DNA of 52,557 nucleotides from Streptomyces olivochromogenes (GCF_021538895.1 NZ_JADDRL010000070.1:1-52557), one strand, 5' to 3'; shown: positions 25,898-34,943, counted from the first letter of the stretch. The notes: generated from the letters alone by a model not told the origin. Made by a program: numbers and translations.

Positions 25898-26905
25898 TTG
25901 AAGTTCCTTCACCGCACGGTGCGTCGCATTACGGCTTTGACGCTGGCGACCCTCGCGGCCACCTTCTGCGCAACACCGACCGCGAGCGCGTCAACCCCCG
26001 ACGAGCCGATCGGGCGGGGCGAAGTGCTGGACCGCGCATGGTCGTGGATCGACGAACAGGTGCCGTACAGTCAGACCGGCTGCCACAACAATCAATTCGG
26101 ATGCTACCGCCCGGACTGCTCGGGCTATGTGTCCATGGCCTGGCATCTGAGCAGCTCCCTCACCACCTGGAACCTGTGGAACGTCACGTTCGACATCCCG
26201 GCCGACGACCTGCAACCCGGTGACGCCCTGCTGCGGGACTCAGGCGGCACCGACCACGTGGCACTGTTCGTCCGCTGGGCGGACGCGGCCCACACCCAAC
26301 CGGTGGTCCGCGAGGAGTACGACTTCGGACACGTGGCCGAGGAACAGGTGTGGACCGACGGGCTCCGCGGATTCGCACCCCGCCGCTACAACAAACTGGA
26401 CGACCTCGTACCGTACGGCACCATCGCGGTCAAGTACGACAGCCTGGGCGGTCCGAGCAGCGAACTGGGACGGCCGATCCGGGGCGAACGCGATGCCTCG
26501 CTGGGCGGGCGCTTCCAGCAGTTCGAGCACGGGATCATCCTGTGGCACCCGGACGTGGCCTATGCGGTCTATGGCGACATCCTGAGTACGTTCTGGGCGA
26601 CGGACGCGGAGCGGCGCTGGGGTTTCCCGACCATGGACGAGGCCGATGCCTCGCGGGCGCCGGACGGGACCCGGGGGCGCTACCAGTTCTTCGAGCGGGG
26701 GCTGTTCCTGTGGTCCCCGTCCACCGGCACGCATGTCGTGCATGACGCGATCTACGACGCCTTCCACGCGGCGGGGCACGAGAGCGTCCTGGGTTACCCG
26801 ACCACCGACGAGATGGACGAGGCGGGCGGCGGCAAAGCGCAGCGCTTCCAGAAAGCCACCATCCACTGGAACCGGGACAAGGGCACCTGGATCACCAACA
26901 ACTGA
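25898..26905 (+). CDS. Secreted NlpC/P60-like cell-wall hydrolase with LGFP repeats
   Basis: 335 residues from TTG 25898 behind GGAGAG. The signal peptide is RRITALTLATLAATFCATPT-ASA. The catalytic domain (residues ~45-165) has RPDCSGYVSMAWHL (Cys) and TDHVALFVRW (His), the NlpC/P60 or CHAP pair, which cleaves wall peptides. The LGFP repeats from ~175 are shared with the preceding gene. The only 14-bp gap between the genes implies an operon: one enzyme cutting glycan, one cutting peptide, both targeted by the same wall-binding tail. The rest of the family usually has this hydrolase plus LGFP arrangement in actinomycetes. Confidence 0.85.
   Translation: MKFLHRTVRRITALTLATLAATFCATPTASASTPDEPIGRGEVLDRAWSWIDEQVPYSQTGCHNNQFGCYRPDCSGYVSMAWHLSSSLTTWNLWNVTFDIPADDLQPGDALLRDSGGTDHVALFVRWADAAHTQPVVREEYDFGHVAEEQVWTDGLRGFAPRRYNKLDDLVPYGTIAVKYDSLGGPSSELGRPIRGERDASLGGRFQQFEHGIILWHPDVAYAVYGDILSTFWATDAERRWGFPTMDEADASRAPDGTRGRYQFFERGLFLWSPSTGTHVVHDAIYDAFHAAGHESVLGYPTTDEMDEAGGGKAQRFQKATIHWNRDKGTWITNN
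26588..26905 (+). repeat. 318-bp identical repeat, copy 2 (LGFP tail)
   Basis: Partner of 25566-25883. Identity includes third codon positions, which points to recent duplication or gene conversion. Confidence 0.9.
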
Positions 26906-27532
26906 CGAAAACCATCAGCACATTCCTCCTGACCAGCAGCGACATCACCCACAATCGTGCCTCGGGCAAGCCCTAGCGCGGTCTGCCGACTGCAGGTTCT
27001 CCGCCTTCGTGCGGGCGCTGTCACGTTGTTGTGTGTGGGTGTCTGACGGCGCTTCGGGGCATGGTGGGCTTGCGGTCCGGATTCGTGTTCAGGCCGTGGT
27101 GGGTCGGCCGGCAGTGTGACGTTCCAGGAGGTCAACGAGCCAACGGACGCGGTGAAGCGCGGCGGACCTCACGTCGCCGAGCAAGTCGTTCGCGCGGAGT
27201 TCGGCCACCAGGGCGTCGTGGGGCCCTGGACACCGCGACCTACGACGCCGGTCTCCTGGAGAGCAGTGCCAGCTTCGGAGCAGGTGCGGACGTCGGCGAT
27301 GACCTGGAACTGGGGGCGGGCTCGATGGTGCCGGGACAGCGCCGGAGCCGAGGATGACGGCCTCATTCGGCTCGATGTGCTGGTCGAGGTCGCCAGGGTC
27401 TGATCACGGCCCACGGAGCCATCCGGTCCGTATGTGGTGGTCCCCGGTAGACGGTGAAACCAGGGGCGTATGGGAACCGTTTTCCGGTTGAGTAGCTCAG
27501 ATCCATTCTGGACTTTCCGAGGAGGTGGGCCG
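26906..27532. other. Gap before the second STAND module
   Basis: No gene. A minus-strand stretch near 27110-27200 reads VAELRANDLLGDVRSAALHR and then RVRWLVDLLERH before a stop; it may be the tail of a lost gene. The final 15 bases hold GAGGAGG for the next start. Confidence 0.4.
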
Positions 27533-27874
27533 GTGCCGGGCCTTGCGCGGATGCCGCTGGAGGGTGGCGGGGCGGTGCTGCTGGAAGAGATGGAAGACAC
27601 ACCGGCGTTCGACGGGCCGGTGAAGGCGGGCCGGGTCGGGGACGCCGTACGTGAGCTGCCTCGGACCTTGCAGGAATCGCTGGTTCCGGTGCGGGAGATG
27701 GCGCGGGCGGTGTTGGACCAGTTGCGCCAGGCGGGGCCGCGGGAGCTGGAGGTGGAGTTCGGGGTGAACCTGTCGGCGAAGGCCGGCGCGGTCATCACCT
27801 CCGGCGAGACGGCCGTCCATCTGAAGGTCCGCGTGGTGTGGGAGCGCGGCGACGCTGGGCCGGATGCCCCGTGA
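27533..27874 (+). CDS. Trypco1 (CU044_2847-like) small protein, module 2
   Basis: 113 residues from GTG 27533 (GAGGAGG upstream). It parallels the module 1 protein: LARMPLEGGGAVLLEE, then AGRVGDAVRELPRTLQESLV and VEFGVNLSAKAGAVITSGE...VHLKVRVVW. This is the Trypco1 pattern with about half of positions shared by eye. The stop overlaps the next start as GTGA (27871-27874), so the peptidase-NTPase protein is translated with it. The strict pairing in both modules suggests the small protein is an obligate partner, for example a chaperone or inhibitor of the trypsin domain. Confidence 0.85.
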   Translation: MPGLARMPLEGGGAVLLEEMEDTPAFDGPVKAGRVGDAVRELPRTLQESLVPVREMARAVLDQLRQAGPRELEVEFGVNLSAKAGAVITSGETAVHLKVRVVWERGDAGPDAP

Positions 27875-30800
27875 CGAGCGTGACGGCGACGGCAGGTCGC
27901 CCGGACGACGAGAGCAGTCTCGCCGGGGCGGGTGAGCCGTCGATGTCCGTGTCGGTCTTCCAGGTGCTCGCGTCGGACGGCACGGTGGCCGGCGCGGGGT
28001 TCCTGACGGGGGCGGACACCGGCTTCACCTGTGCGCATGTCGTGCGCGACGCCGACCGGTCACCGGGCGGCAGGGTGGAGGTACGCTTCCCCCATCTGCC
28101 GTACGCGCCACGGGTGTTGGCCGAGATAGTGGCCGAGGAGTGGCGGGCGGCGGAGGCCGACGACGTCGCCGGACTCCGCCTCGATTCGGTTCCGGCGGGA
28201 GCCCGCGGCATGGCCGTGGGGACGAGCGCGGGGTGCCGGGGCCATGGGGTCTTCTCGTTCGGGTTCCCCGCCCAGGCGCCGCGGAACGGGCATTTCGGGT
28301 ACGGCGAAGTCGGCGGCCTACTGCCCGAGGCCGACGGCGTGGGGCGGCTGCTCCAACTGACGAAGGCCAACGATCTGACCACCGGTTTCAGCGGCGGGCC
28401 GGTGGTGGACGAGATGACTGGCCTGGTGATCGGCATGGTCACCGCCATCGCCTCCCCCGACGCCCACTTGAAGGGGCTGGGAATCGCCTACGCCACTCCG
28501 GCCGAAGTACTGCGAGAGGTCCGTCCCCGGCTGGCCGAGTACCAGGCGTGCCCGTATCTGGGACTGGAGCCATTCACCGCGCGGCACGCGGAGTGGTTCC
28601 ACGGCCGTGAGGCCGCCGTGGAACGGGTGCTCGCCGCGCTGGGCGGCGACCGGCGGATGCTGATGCTGCTGGGCCCCTCCGGAGCGGGGAAGTCGTCGCT
28701 GATGAACGCGGGTGTCCTGCCCGCCCTGGCCGAGGGAGAGATACCGGGCAGCGACCGTTGGCTGCCGCTGTGCGTCCGTCCCGGCCAGGACCTGCTCGTG
28801 GAGCTGGAGGGCGCGGGTCTGCCCGGTGCGGCCACAGACGGTCTGCCGGCCGCGGCAGAGGCCCGCCTGGCCGCCGCGCCCGACCACGACCGTCTGCTGC
28901 TGGTCGTCGACCAGTTCGAGGAACTCCTCACCCAGCCCGCCCCCGACTCGGACCGACGTGCCGACGACGTGCGGCTTCGGGCTGTGGACCAGCTCATGGA
29001 ACTGGGCGCATCCCATGCCGCGGTCACCGTGCTCCTGGTCATGCGCAACGACTTCTACGCCCCGCTCGACGCCCTCGCCCCCGACCTGATGAACGCCGTC
29101 CTCCCCGGACTGTGCAACGTCCCCACGACCCTGAGCCGCCAGGACCTGCAAGCGATCATCACCCGGCCCGCCGCGGCCGTTGGCCTGCCTCTGGAGGCCG
29201 GTCTGGCGGACCGGATCGTCGACGACGTCCTGGACATCGACCCGGTGGCCCGGCAGGCGCCGGTCACCCTGCTGCCGCCGCTGGAGCTGGCCCTGCGTCA
29301 GTTGTGGGTACGTCGTCGCCGTGAGGACGGCCACCTCACCCACGCGGCCTACGAAAAGCTCGGCAAGGTGACCGGCAGCCTGACAGCCTGGTGCAACCGT
29401 GCCCTCGGTCAACTTCCCGCCAGGCAGCGTCCCGTCGCGCAACGGATCCTCACCGCGCTGGTCCAGACGGCCGACGAGGCCAACGGCATCCCCGCCACCC
29501 GCCGGCCCGTCGCCCTCACCCGGCTGCGCGCCCTGGCGACCGACCACGGGGCCACCGACCCCGACGCCGGCGCCGCCTTCGACGCTGTACTGGCGGCCCT
29601 GACCCGCTACCGCATCGTCGTGACCGACACGACCGCAGCTCCCGGGGCGCCTCCTGATGAACCGGCGGTGGAGCTCATCCACGACTCCCTCATCCGCGGC
29701 TGGGCCGACCTGCGTGACTGGGTCGCCCAGGACCACCAGTTCCAGGTCTGGCTGCGCCGCGCCACAGAACAGCAGGACCGCCACGCGCACAGCGGTCTGC
29801 CGGGTGACCTGCTGGACGGCTCGCTGCTCGCGGAAGGGGAGGAATGGGCGGGCCGGCGTTCCCTGCCCACCGAGATCAGCTCGCTGGTGGAAGCCAGCCG
29901 GCAGCATCAGCACTCGGCCCTGCGCCGCACCCGGCGCATCAACGCCAGCCTCGTCATCATGCTCGTCCTCGCCCTGCTCGCCACCGGCGTCGCCTACGGC
30001 CAGCGGCAGACCGTCATCGGCCAACGCGACCGCGCCGCGTCCGCCCAGGTGGCCGGCGCGGCGCAGTCGGTCCGCCGCACGGACCCCGAACTCGGCCGAC
30101 GGCTGGCGGTCGCTTCGGCGCGGCTGGCCGGGACGCCCGAGTCGTGGTCGGCGCTGCTGGCCCTGCATGACCAACAGGAGGACGACGCGCTGAAGTTGCC
30201 GGGGTCCGTGGCGACGGAGTTCGATCTGGACGCTACAGGGGAGACCCTGGTGGCCGCCGGGGGTACTCGTGTGGAGTTCTGGAACGTCAGGACCCGGAAG
30301 AAGACCGGTATCTTTGTGGCCCCGGCCAGAGTCCATCGGGTGGACCTTTCCGATGACGGCAGGACGGCCGCCGTGAGTACCGAGGACGGGTACACGCGGC
30401 TGATCGACGTCGCGGCTGCGCGGGTCCGTGGCGCCCACGCCGTGTACCACACCGCCCGGGAGGACAGCGGGTACTGGCCGGGCATCGCGGTCAGCCCCCG
30501 GGGCACGTACCTGATGATCGAGACGACCGACCTGGACATGAAGTCCACGCTGGTGGTCCGGGACACCCGTACCGCCCGGAAGATCGTTACCGCGAGCACC
30601 CGTTCACCCGTCTTCCTCCTGGCCGACTCCTCGTTCTCTCCGGACGAACGCGTACTCTCCGTGCCCGCCGGCGGGGGGAAGGCGTTCACCTGGCTCGACC
30701 TGCGCACCAAGAAGAAGCTGCACATCCCCATTCCGTACTACGGGCTCAAGGCGGGAGACATCGAGGGTCCCGTGGTGTTCAGCCCGGACGGCAAGTTCGC

Positions 30801-32169
30801 GGCCGTGCGGGCCAAGGGCGGCAGAATCAGCATGTTCGAGCGGACCAAGGGATTTCCCAGCGTCGAACTCAAGGGCGCTGAGGACCCCACGGACTACAAC
30901 TCCCTGTACTTCAGCCACGACGGCCGGTACATCGTGCACAACGCCGTCGTCTGGGACACGGCGTCGGCGAGTTCGGGTCAGGTCATGCGTTACTCGACCA
31001 CGCAGAGCGAGTGCCATCCGGCGACGGCCCTGCGTTTCACGGCCGACGACTCGACGCTCCGGTGCGTCGGGGGAGACGGCGTGGTTCGTACAATCGACGT
31101 GAGAGACGCCACCAAACCCCCCAAGGAGAACGGCGGTTACTACGACGAGGGTGTGGTCAGCGGCGACCGGCGCACCCTCGCGCTGCACATCGGCGGCGAC
31201 ATCGAGATCTGGTCCCCGCTGTCGCGGACCAAGCGTTCCACCGTGGCCTCGCCGGCGGTGGCGAACTCGGCGGAGACAGGGATCCAGCTCAGCCGCGATG
31301 GGCGTCTGCTCGCCGTCCGCGCCGATACCGGAATCGAGATCTGGGACACGGCCAAGAAGCACGGATCGATGCTCGGCAGCCTGCCCATCGTCAAGAAGGA
31401 CCGGCAGGATAGGCCGTATTCGCAGCGCTATACGCCCTACGTGACCTTCGCGTTCTCACCCGACGACAAGTCGCTCGCCGTCGAGGTCTTCACGGACGAC
31501 GACGTCAACACGCTCACGTTCTGGGACCTGACCACCATGCGCCGGATCCGTGAGGTGCGTGCCAGGCTCGGCTACCCCGACAACGGAGCGGCCGTCTTCT
31601 TCCAACCCGACGGCAACAGTGTGATCGCCGCCCCGAACCTCGGCCGGGTCGCCTTCCCGTCCGGCAGGATCCTCGCCAAGGGCTCCCCGAGCCTGGACGT
31701 GGACTCCGCGAGTGAGGACGGCTCGACGCTCTACACCTACCCCCGCGGATTCCGGCCATTCCTCCGGTTCTGGGACGCGCGCACACTCCTGCCCGACGGA
31801 GAGGACCTGCGCACCGGTGCCGTGTCGCCTCCCCTGCTCACACCGGAAAGAGCCACCGCCGCCTCGGCTGACGGCCGGCTGTTCGCCACCGTGCACCAAG
31901 CCGCGCTCGGCTACCAGATCAAGGTATGGGACAGGCGCACCAACTCAGAGCTCGGCGTCCCCCTCACCGGCCCCCTCGACGACATCATCGCCCTGGCCTT
32001 CTCCCCCGACGGCTCGACGCTGACCGGCGTGGACCGGCACGGCAGGTTCTTCACCGACACCATCGCCCCCGCGCGCCTGATCCGAGACCTCTGCACCAGG
32101 TCCGGCCCTCTCACCAAACAGGAATGGAAGGCGCACATCCCTGACATCCCCTACCGCAAGACCTGCTGA
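27871..32169 (+). CDS. Trypsin-like peptidase / STAND NTPase / TM / divergent propeller protein, module 2
   Basis: 1432 residues from GTG 27871. Trypsin domain: His56 (TCAHVV), the acid in EADDVAGLRL (about residue 97) and Ser174 (GFSGGPV). STAND domain: CPYLGLEPFTARHAEWF, Walker A GPSGAGKSS from about 268, Walker B LLLVVDQFEE. A hydrophobic segment at about 690-712 (SLVIMLVLALLATGVAYG) is in the same place as in module 1. The C-terminal 600 residues are beta-propeller-like (VHRVDLSDDGRTAAVSTEDG, HDGRYIVHNAVVWD, ALAFSPDGSTLTGVDRHG) but without the regular WD repeats of module 1. Same architecture with a different sensor, implying a different trigger. Confidence 0.9.
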   Translation: MTSVTATAGRPDDESSLAGAGEPSMSVSVFQVLASDGTVAGAGFLTGADTGFTCAHVVRDADRSPGGRVEVRFPHLPYAPRVLAEIVAEEWRAAEADDVAGLRLDSVPAGARGMAVGTSAGCRGHGVFSFGFPAQAPRNGHFGYGEVGGLLPEADGVGRLLQLTKANDLTTGFSGGPVVDEMTGLVIGMVTAIASPDAHLKGLGIAYATPAEVLREVRPRLAEYQACPYLGLEPFTARHAEWFHGREAAVERVLAALGGDRRMLMLLGPSGAGKSSLMNAGVLPALAEGEIPGSDRWLPLCVRPGQDLLVELEGAGLPGAATDGLPAAAEARLAAAPDHDRLLLVVDQFEELLTQPAPDSDRRADDVRLRAVDQLMELGASHAAVTVLLVMRNDFYAPLDALAPDLMNAVLPGLCNVPTTLSRQDLQAIITRPAAAVGLPLEAGLADRIVDDVLDIDPVARQAPVTLLPPLELALRQLWVRRRREDGHLTHAAYEKLGKVTGSLTAWCNRALGQLPARQRPVAQRILTALVQTADEANGIPATRRPVALTRLRALATDHGATDPDAGAAFDAVLAALTRYRIVVTDTTAAPGAPPDEPAVELIHDSLIRGWADLRDWVAQDHQFQVWLRRATEQQDRHAHSGLPGDLLDGSLLAEGEEWAGRRSLPTEISSLVEASRQHQHSALRRTRRINASLVIMLVLALLATGVAYGQRQTVIGQRDRAASAQVAGAAQSVRRTDPELGRRLAVASARLAGTPESWSALLALHDQQEDDALKLPGSVATEFDLDATGETLVAAGGTRVEFWNVRTRKKTGIFVAPARVHRVDLSDDGRTAAVSTEDGYTRLIDVAAARVRGAHAVYHTAREDSGYWPGIAVSPRGTYLMIETTDLDMKSTLVVRDTRTARKIVTASTRSPVFLLADSSFSPDERVLSVPAGGGKAFTWLDLRTKKKLHIPIPYYGLKAGDIEGPVVFSPDGKFAAVRAKGGRISMFERTKGFPSVELKGAEDPTDYNSLYFSHDGRYIVHNAVVWDTASASSGQVMRYSTTQSECHPATALRFTADDSTLRCVGGDGVVRTIDVRDATKPPKENGGYYDEGVVSGDRRTLALHIGGDIEIWSPLSRTKRSTVASPAVANSAETGIQLSRDGRLLAVRADTGIEIWDTAKKHGSMLGSLPIVKKDRQDRPYSQRYTPYVTFAFSPDDKSLAVEVFTDDDVNTLTFWDLTTMRRIREVRARLGYPDNGAAVFFQPDGNSVIAAPNLGRVAFPSGRILAKGSPSLDVDSASEDGSTLYTYPRGFRPFLRFWDARTLLPDGEDLRTGAVSPPLLTPERATAASADGRLFATVHQAALGYQIKVWDRRTNSELGVPLTGPLDDIIALAFSPDGSTLTGVDRHGRFFTDTIAPARLIRDLCTRSGPLTKQEWKAHIPDIPYRKTC

Positions 32170-32639
32170 CCTGGTGGGCCGACGTCGAGGACTTAGAAGC
32201 CGTATCTCAACCGAACGCCACTCTTTTGGTCAGCCGCGTTGCCGTACACGGGCGCGAGGCAATCGCATGATACGGCTGGCGAGTTGAAGTCAACGGGCTC
32301 GGGCGCGTACGACAACGACAACAGGGCCTCCGGGAACTGCTCGGAATAGGGGCGCACCCCCGAGCCGTCAGGAGGTCCTGCCTTCATGCGCGTACCAGCG
32401 GAAGATCACTCGACCGGGAACCTGCCCTACTTGCACGATCCAAAATCAGTTGAGAGACGGCTTCTGAGCCAAGAGGCGCCTCGTGAAGCCGATCGGTGCC
32501 AGACCTGAGCCTGCTAGCTGCGCATAACAGCGTGGCCCTGTCAGACTTCGGCGTGGAGATCAACAGGCATCATCCGGATCGGATGCCTGGGTGTCTGCTG
32601 GAGAGAAGGAGCCACGATGCACGGGGGAAGGGAACCACG
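32170..32639. other. Gap with an IS-end-like inverted repeat and the kinase leader
   Basis: Holds repeat copy A (32323-32461) and, after it, the upstream region of the SPFH-kinase with GGGGGAAGGGA before the ATG. No gene is supported. Confidence 0.5.
32323..32461 (-). repeat. Inverted repeat copy A (~138 bp), probable insertion-sequence end
   Basis: Read on the minus strand it begins CGTCTCTCAACTGATTTTGG and ends TTCCCGGAGGCC. It matches 33995-34131 on the plus strand with roughly 85-90% identity by eye. The outer CTGTCTCGTAACTGATC type motif resembles Streptomyces insertion-sequence ends. Confidence 0.7.
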
Positions 32640-34010
32640 ATGGAACCGGTGATCATCATCCTGATCATGCTGGTGGTGCTGGTCTTCACAACAGTGATCA
32701 AGAACATCCTCGTGATCCCACAGGCCAGCGCCGCGATCGTCGAGCGCTTCGGCCGCTACACACGGATACTGGGCCCCGGTCTGAACTTCGTGGTCCCGTT
32801 CATCGACTCGGTCAAGCATCGGATCGATCTCCGTGAACAGGTCGTGGCGCTCCCGCCGCAATCGGTAACCACCCGGGACAGGATGGCCGTCAAGATCGAC
32901 ACGATCATCCACTACCAGGTGGTCGACCCTCGCGCGGCCGTGTACGAAGTCAACGACTACATCACGGCGATCGAGGAGCTCACCCACACCAGACTCCGCC
33001 ACCTCATCGGCGACATAGACCTGGCCCGAACCCCGGCTCTGCGAGCGGAGATCAACGCGGCGCTGCTTGGTTTCCTCGATGAGGCCGCCAGAAAGTGGGG
33101 CATCCGTGTCAACCGCATCGAGCTGAATTCCATAAAGCGGGCCGGGGAGGAGACGGCGCCAACCGCCCCGCCACGCCCCCCTCAGCGGGATGTCCGGAAA
33201 GAAGCAAAGTCGGGACGCGTGATCGGTGGTCGGTACCGTCTCATCAGCCGACTCGGATCTGGCGGGTTCGGGCAAGTGTGGAAGGCCCGCGATGAGTCTT
33301 TACACGTTGACGTGGCAGTCAAGGAAGTCCGACTGCCCAGCTCGGCTTCCGACACACAGCAGGTTGACCTGTTGGCCCGTGCTGTACGTGAAGCCCGCAA
33401 CGCCGCGCAGCTTCGTGATCACCCCAGCATCGTGACCGTCCACGACATCGTCAGCGAGAGCGGAGCCCCCTGGATGATCATGCAATTGGTCGACGGGTAC
33501 TCGCTTCAGGAACAGCTCGACGCGCAAGGTGCGCTAACGGTGGGCCGCACAACAGAAATCGCCGTGGCTCTGTTGAGAGCCCTGGACGCAGCGCACACGG
33601 CCGACATCGTGCACAGGGACATCAAGCCGGCCAACGTCATGCTCACCAGTAATGGTGACGTAATGCTCACCGACTTCGGTATTGCTGTACACAGCACCGA
33701 CACCCGATTGACCGCCACCGGATTGTTCGTCGGCTCGCCGGGCTACGTCGCCCCGGAGCGCGTACGCGGTGGCGACGATGGGGGTGCCGGCGACCTGTTC
33801 TCTCTCGGGGTGACGCTCTATCAGGCAGTTGAGGGCCGCCTGCCGTTCTGGCCTGACAACCCGACGGCCGTCGTGTTCGACGAAGCCCCCCGTCCAGAGC
33901 GTGCAGGCCGACTCACAAAGCTCATCGAGCAACTCTTGGAGAAGGACCCAAGCAAACGCCCGACAGCCGCCCAGGCGCTGGCCCTTATCGAGAGGCTGTC
34001 TCGTAACTGA
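32640..34010 (+). CDS. SPFH (stomatin-like) domain fused to a Ser/Thr protein kinase
   Basis: 456 residues from ATG 32640. An N-terminal membrane segment (VIIILIMLVVLVFTTVIKNI) leads into an SPFH/stomatin domain (~25-175): ERFGRYTRILGPGLNFVVPF, DRMAVKIDTIIHYQVVDPRA, WGIRVNRIELNSIK. It stops just where stomatins would enter their coiled coil. After a Pro-rich linker comes a complete Hanks-type kinase: G-loop LGSGGFGQVW (from 205), Lys228 (VAVKEV), HRD Asp327 (VHRDIKPAN), DFG Asp345 and VAPERV. The stop codon lies inside repeat copy B. The kinase would face the cytoplasm on stomatin-type membrane rafts. Such a fusion is unusual; the family's kinases normally carry PASTA or WD40 sensors. Confidence 0.88.
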   Translation: MEPVIIILIMLVVLVFTTVIKNILVIPQASAAIVERFGRYTRILGPGLNFVVPFIDSVKHRIDLREQVVALPPQSVTTRDRMAVKIDTIIHYQVVDPRAAVYEVNDYITAIEELTHTRLRHLIGDIDLARTPALRAEINAALLGFLDEAARKWGIRVNRIELNSIKRAGEETAPTAPPRPPQRDVRKEAKSGRVIGGRYRLISRLGSGGFGQVWKARDESLHVDVAVKEVRLPSSASDTQQVDLLARAVREARNAAQLRDHPSIVTVHDIVSESGAPWMIMQLVDGYSLQEQLDAQGALTVGRTTEIAVALLRALDAAHTADIVHRDIKPANVMLTSNGDVMLTDFGIAVHSTDTRLTATGLFVGSPGYVAPERVRGGDDGGAGDLFSLGVTLYQAVEGRLPFWPDNPTAVVFDEAPRPERAGRLTKLIEQLLEKDPSKRPTAAQALALIERLSRN

Positions 34011-34131
34011 TCTTGGATCGTGCAAGTCGAGCAGGCTCCTGGTCGAGTGACCTTCCGCCGGAACGCGCATGAAGGCAGGTCCTCCTGGTAGCCCGGGGGT
34101 GCGCCCCTATTCCGAGCAGTTCCCGGAGGCC
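33995..34131 (+). repeat. Inverted repeat copy B (~138 bp), probable insertion-sequence end
   Basis: Runs CTGTCTCGTAACTGATCTTG... to TTCCCGGAGGCCC, the inverse partner of 32323-32461. It supplies the last codons of the kinase and truncates the substrate-binding-protein remnant that follows. Confidence 0.7.
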
Positions 34132-34132
34132 C

Positions 34133-34393
34133 AAGACGGCCGCCAACGCGGCACTGAGGGAGCTGTCCGGCAAGGCACTGCCCGCCGACGTCATCGACCC
34201 GGCCTGGAAGTCCGTCACCTTCCTCGACGACCCGCTGGCCTCGACCCTCCACACCGTGGCGGAGCACACGAAGAAGGCCGACCTGCTGGACAAGCCAGAC
34301 CTGAAGGGCATCTACGACCTCACGCCGCTCAACAAGGTCCTCAAGGCCGAGACCGGCAAGGAGGTCGACGACGCCGGTCTCGGCGCCGAGTAG
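34133..34393 (+). pseudogene. Sulfonate/nitrate/taurine-type ABC substrate-binding protein, C-terminal fragment
   Basis: The frame ending with TAG at 34391-34393 reads TAANAALRELSGKALPADVI, DPAWKSVTFLDDPLASTLHT, VAEHTKKADLLDKPDLKGIY and DLTPLNKVLKAETGKEVDDA. This is the closing part of SsuA/NrtA-like periplasmic-type binding proteins. The signal peptide and the first lobe are gone; the sequence begins abruptly where repeat copy B ends. It is followed by matching remnants of the ATPase and permease in the usual order, so a whole transporter operon has decayed. Confidence 0.75.
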
Positions 34394-34431
34394 CGACAGC
34401 CGGACCGATGGGTTCCCAGGAGGTGACGACC

Positions 34432-34804
34432 ATGGCCACCATGTCAGCCGAGGCTACCGAGTCCGCCACTGCGGTGACGCATGCCGCCCGCGTCGAGCAC
34501 GTCTCGAAGTCCTTCCCGGCGCCGGGTACGCCCGGCGGACAGCAGCTCGTGATGAACGACATCACGCGCGATGTCGCACCCGGCGAGTTCGTCACCCTCC
34601 TGGGAGCCTCCGGCTGCGGCAAATCCACCCTTTACGCACAACGTGCGGGAGGCGGTGAAGCTGGGACAGCGGGTGGTACTGCCGTCCTCCCGGCTACGGC
34701 GAATCGCCCGGGAGTGGACCGTCGGCATTCCGCAGCCACGCCGCATCGAGGACAGGGCGGTCGCCGAGCTGTCCGTCGAGATCTGCAGGACGCGGCCGCT
34801 CTGA
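34432..34804 (+). pseudogene. ABC transporter ATPase (SsuB-like), internally deleted
   Basis: Begins at ATG 34432 behind AGGAGGTGACG with VEHVSKSFPAPGTPGGQQLV and the intact Walker A GASGCGKSTL. Directly after it the sequence jumps, in a shifted frame, to FTHNVREAVKLGQRVVLPSS and IAREWTVGIPQPRRIEDRAV, the segment after the H-loop. The Q-loop, the LSGGQ signature and Walker B (about 130 residues) are missing. The protein cannot hydrolyse ATP. The good ribosome site shows that the gene was once expressed. Confidence 0.8.
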
Positions 34805-34935
34805 CGGGACTTGAGACCGGGCTCGACGCCCTGGACTCCGTCTAGGCCGACGGTACGCCGCTGCACGAGACCCTGATGCGCAAAGTGCTGCCCCCGGTCG
34901 TCGCCGTCGCGCTGGTGCTGCTCGTAAGGGCTCAC
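34805..34935 (+). pseudogene. ABC transporter permease (SsuC-like), N-terminal scrap
   Basis: Reads LTGLETGLDALDSV, a TAG stop at about 34843, then ADGTPLHETLMRKVLPPVVA and VALVLLV, the start of the first membrane helix of sulfonate-type permeases. It ends where the PuuD-like gene begins on the other strand. Stop and truncation both disable it. Confidence 0.65.
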
Positions 34936-34943
34936 CGGACCGC

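Noticed and set aside
28318..30450. 710-codon minus-strand frame
   Set aside because: Antisense shadow of the second STAND protein.
34069..34845. 258-codon plus-strand frame starting MKAGPPGSPGVRPYSEQF
   Set aside because: It begins inside repeat copy B, then runs in the wrong frame across the binding-protein and ATPase remnants. The similar start on the minus strand at 32387 is merely the other repeat copy.
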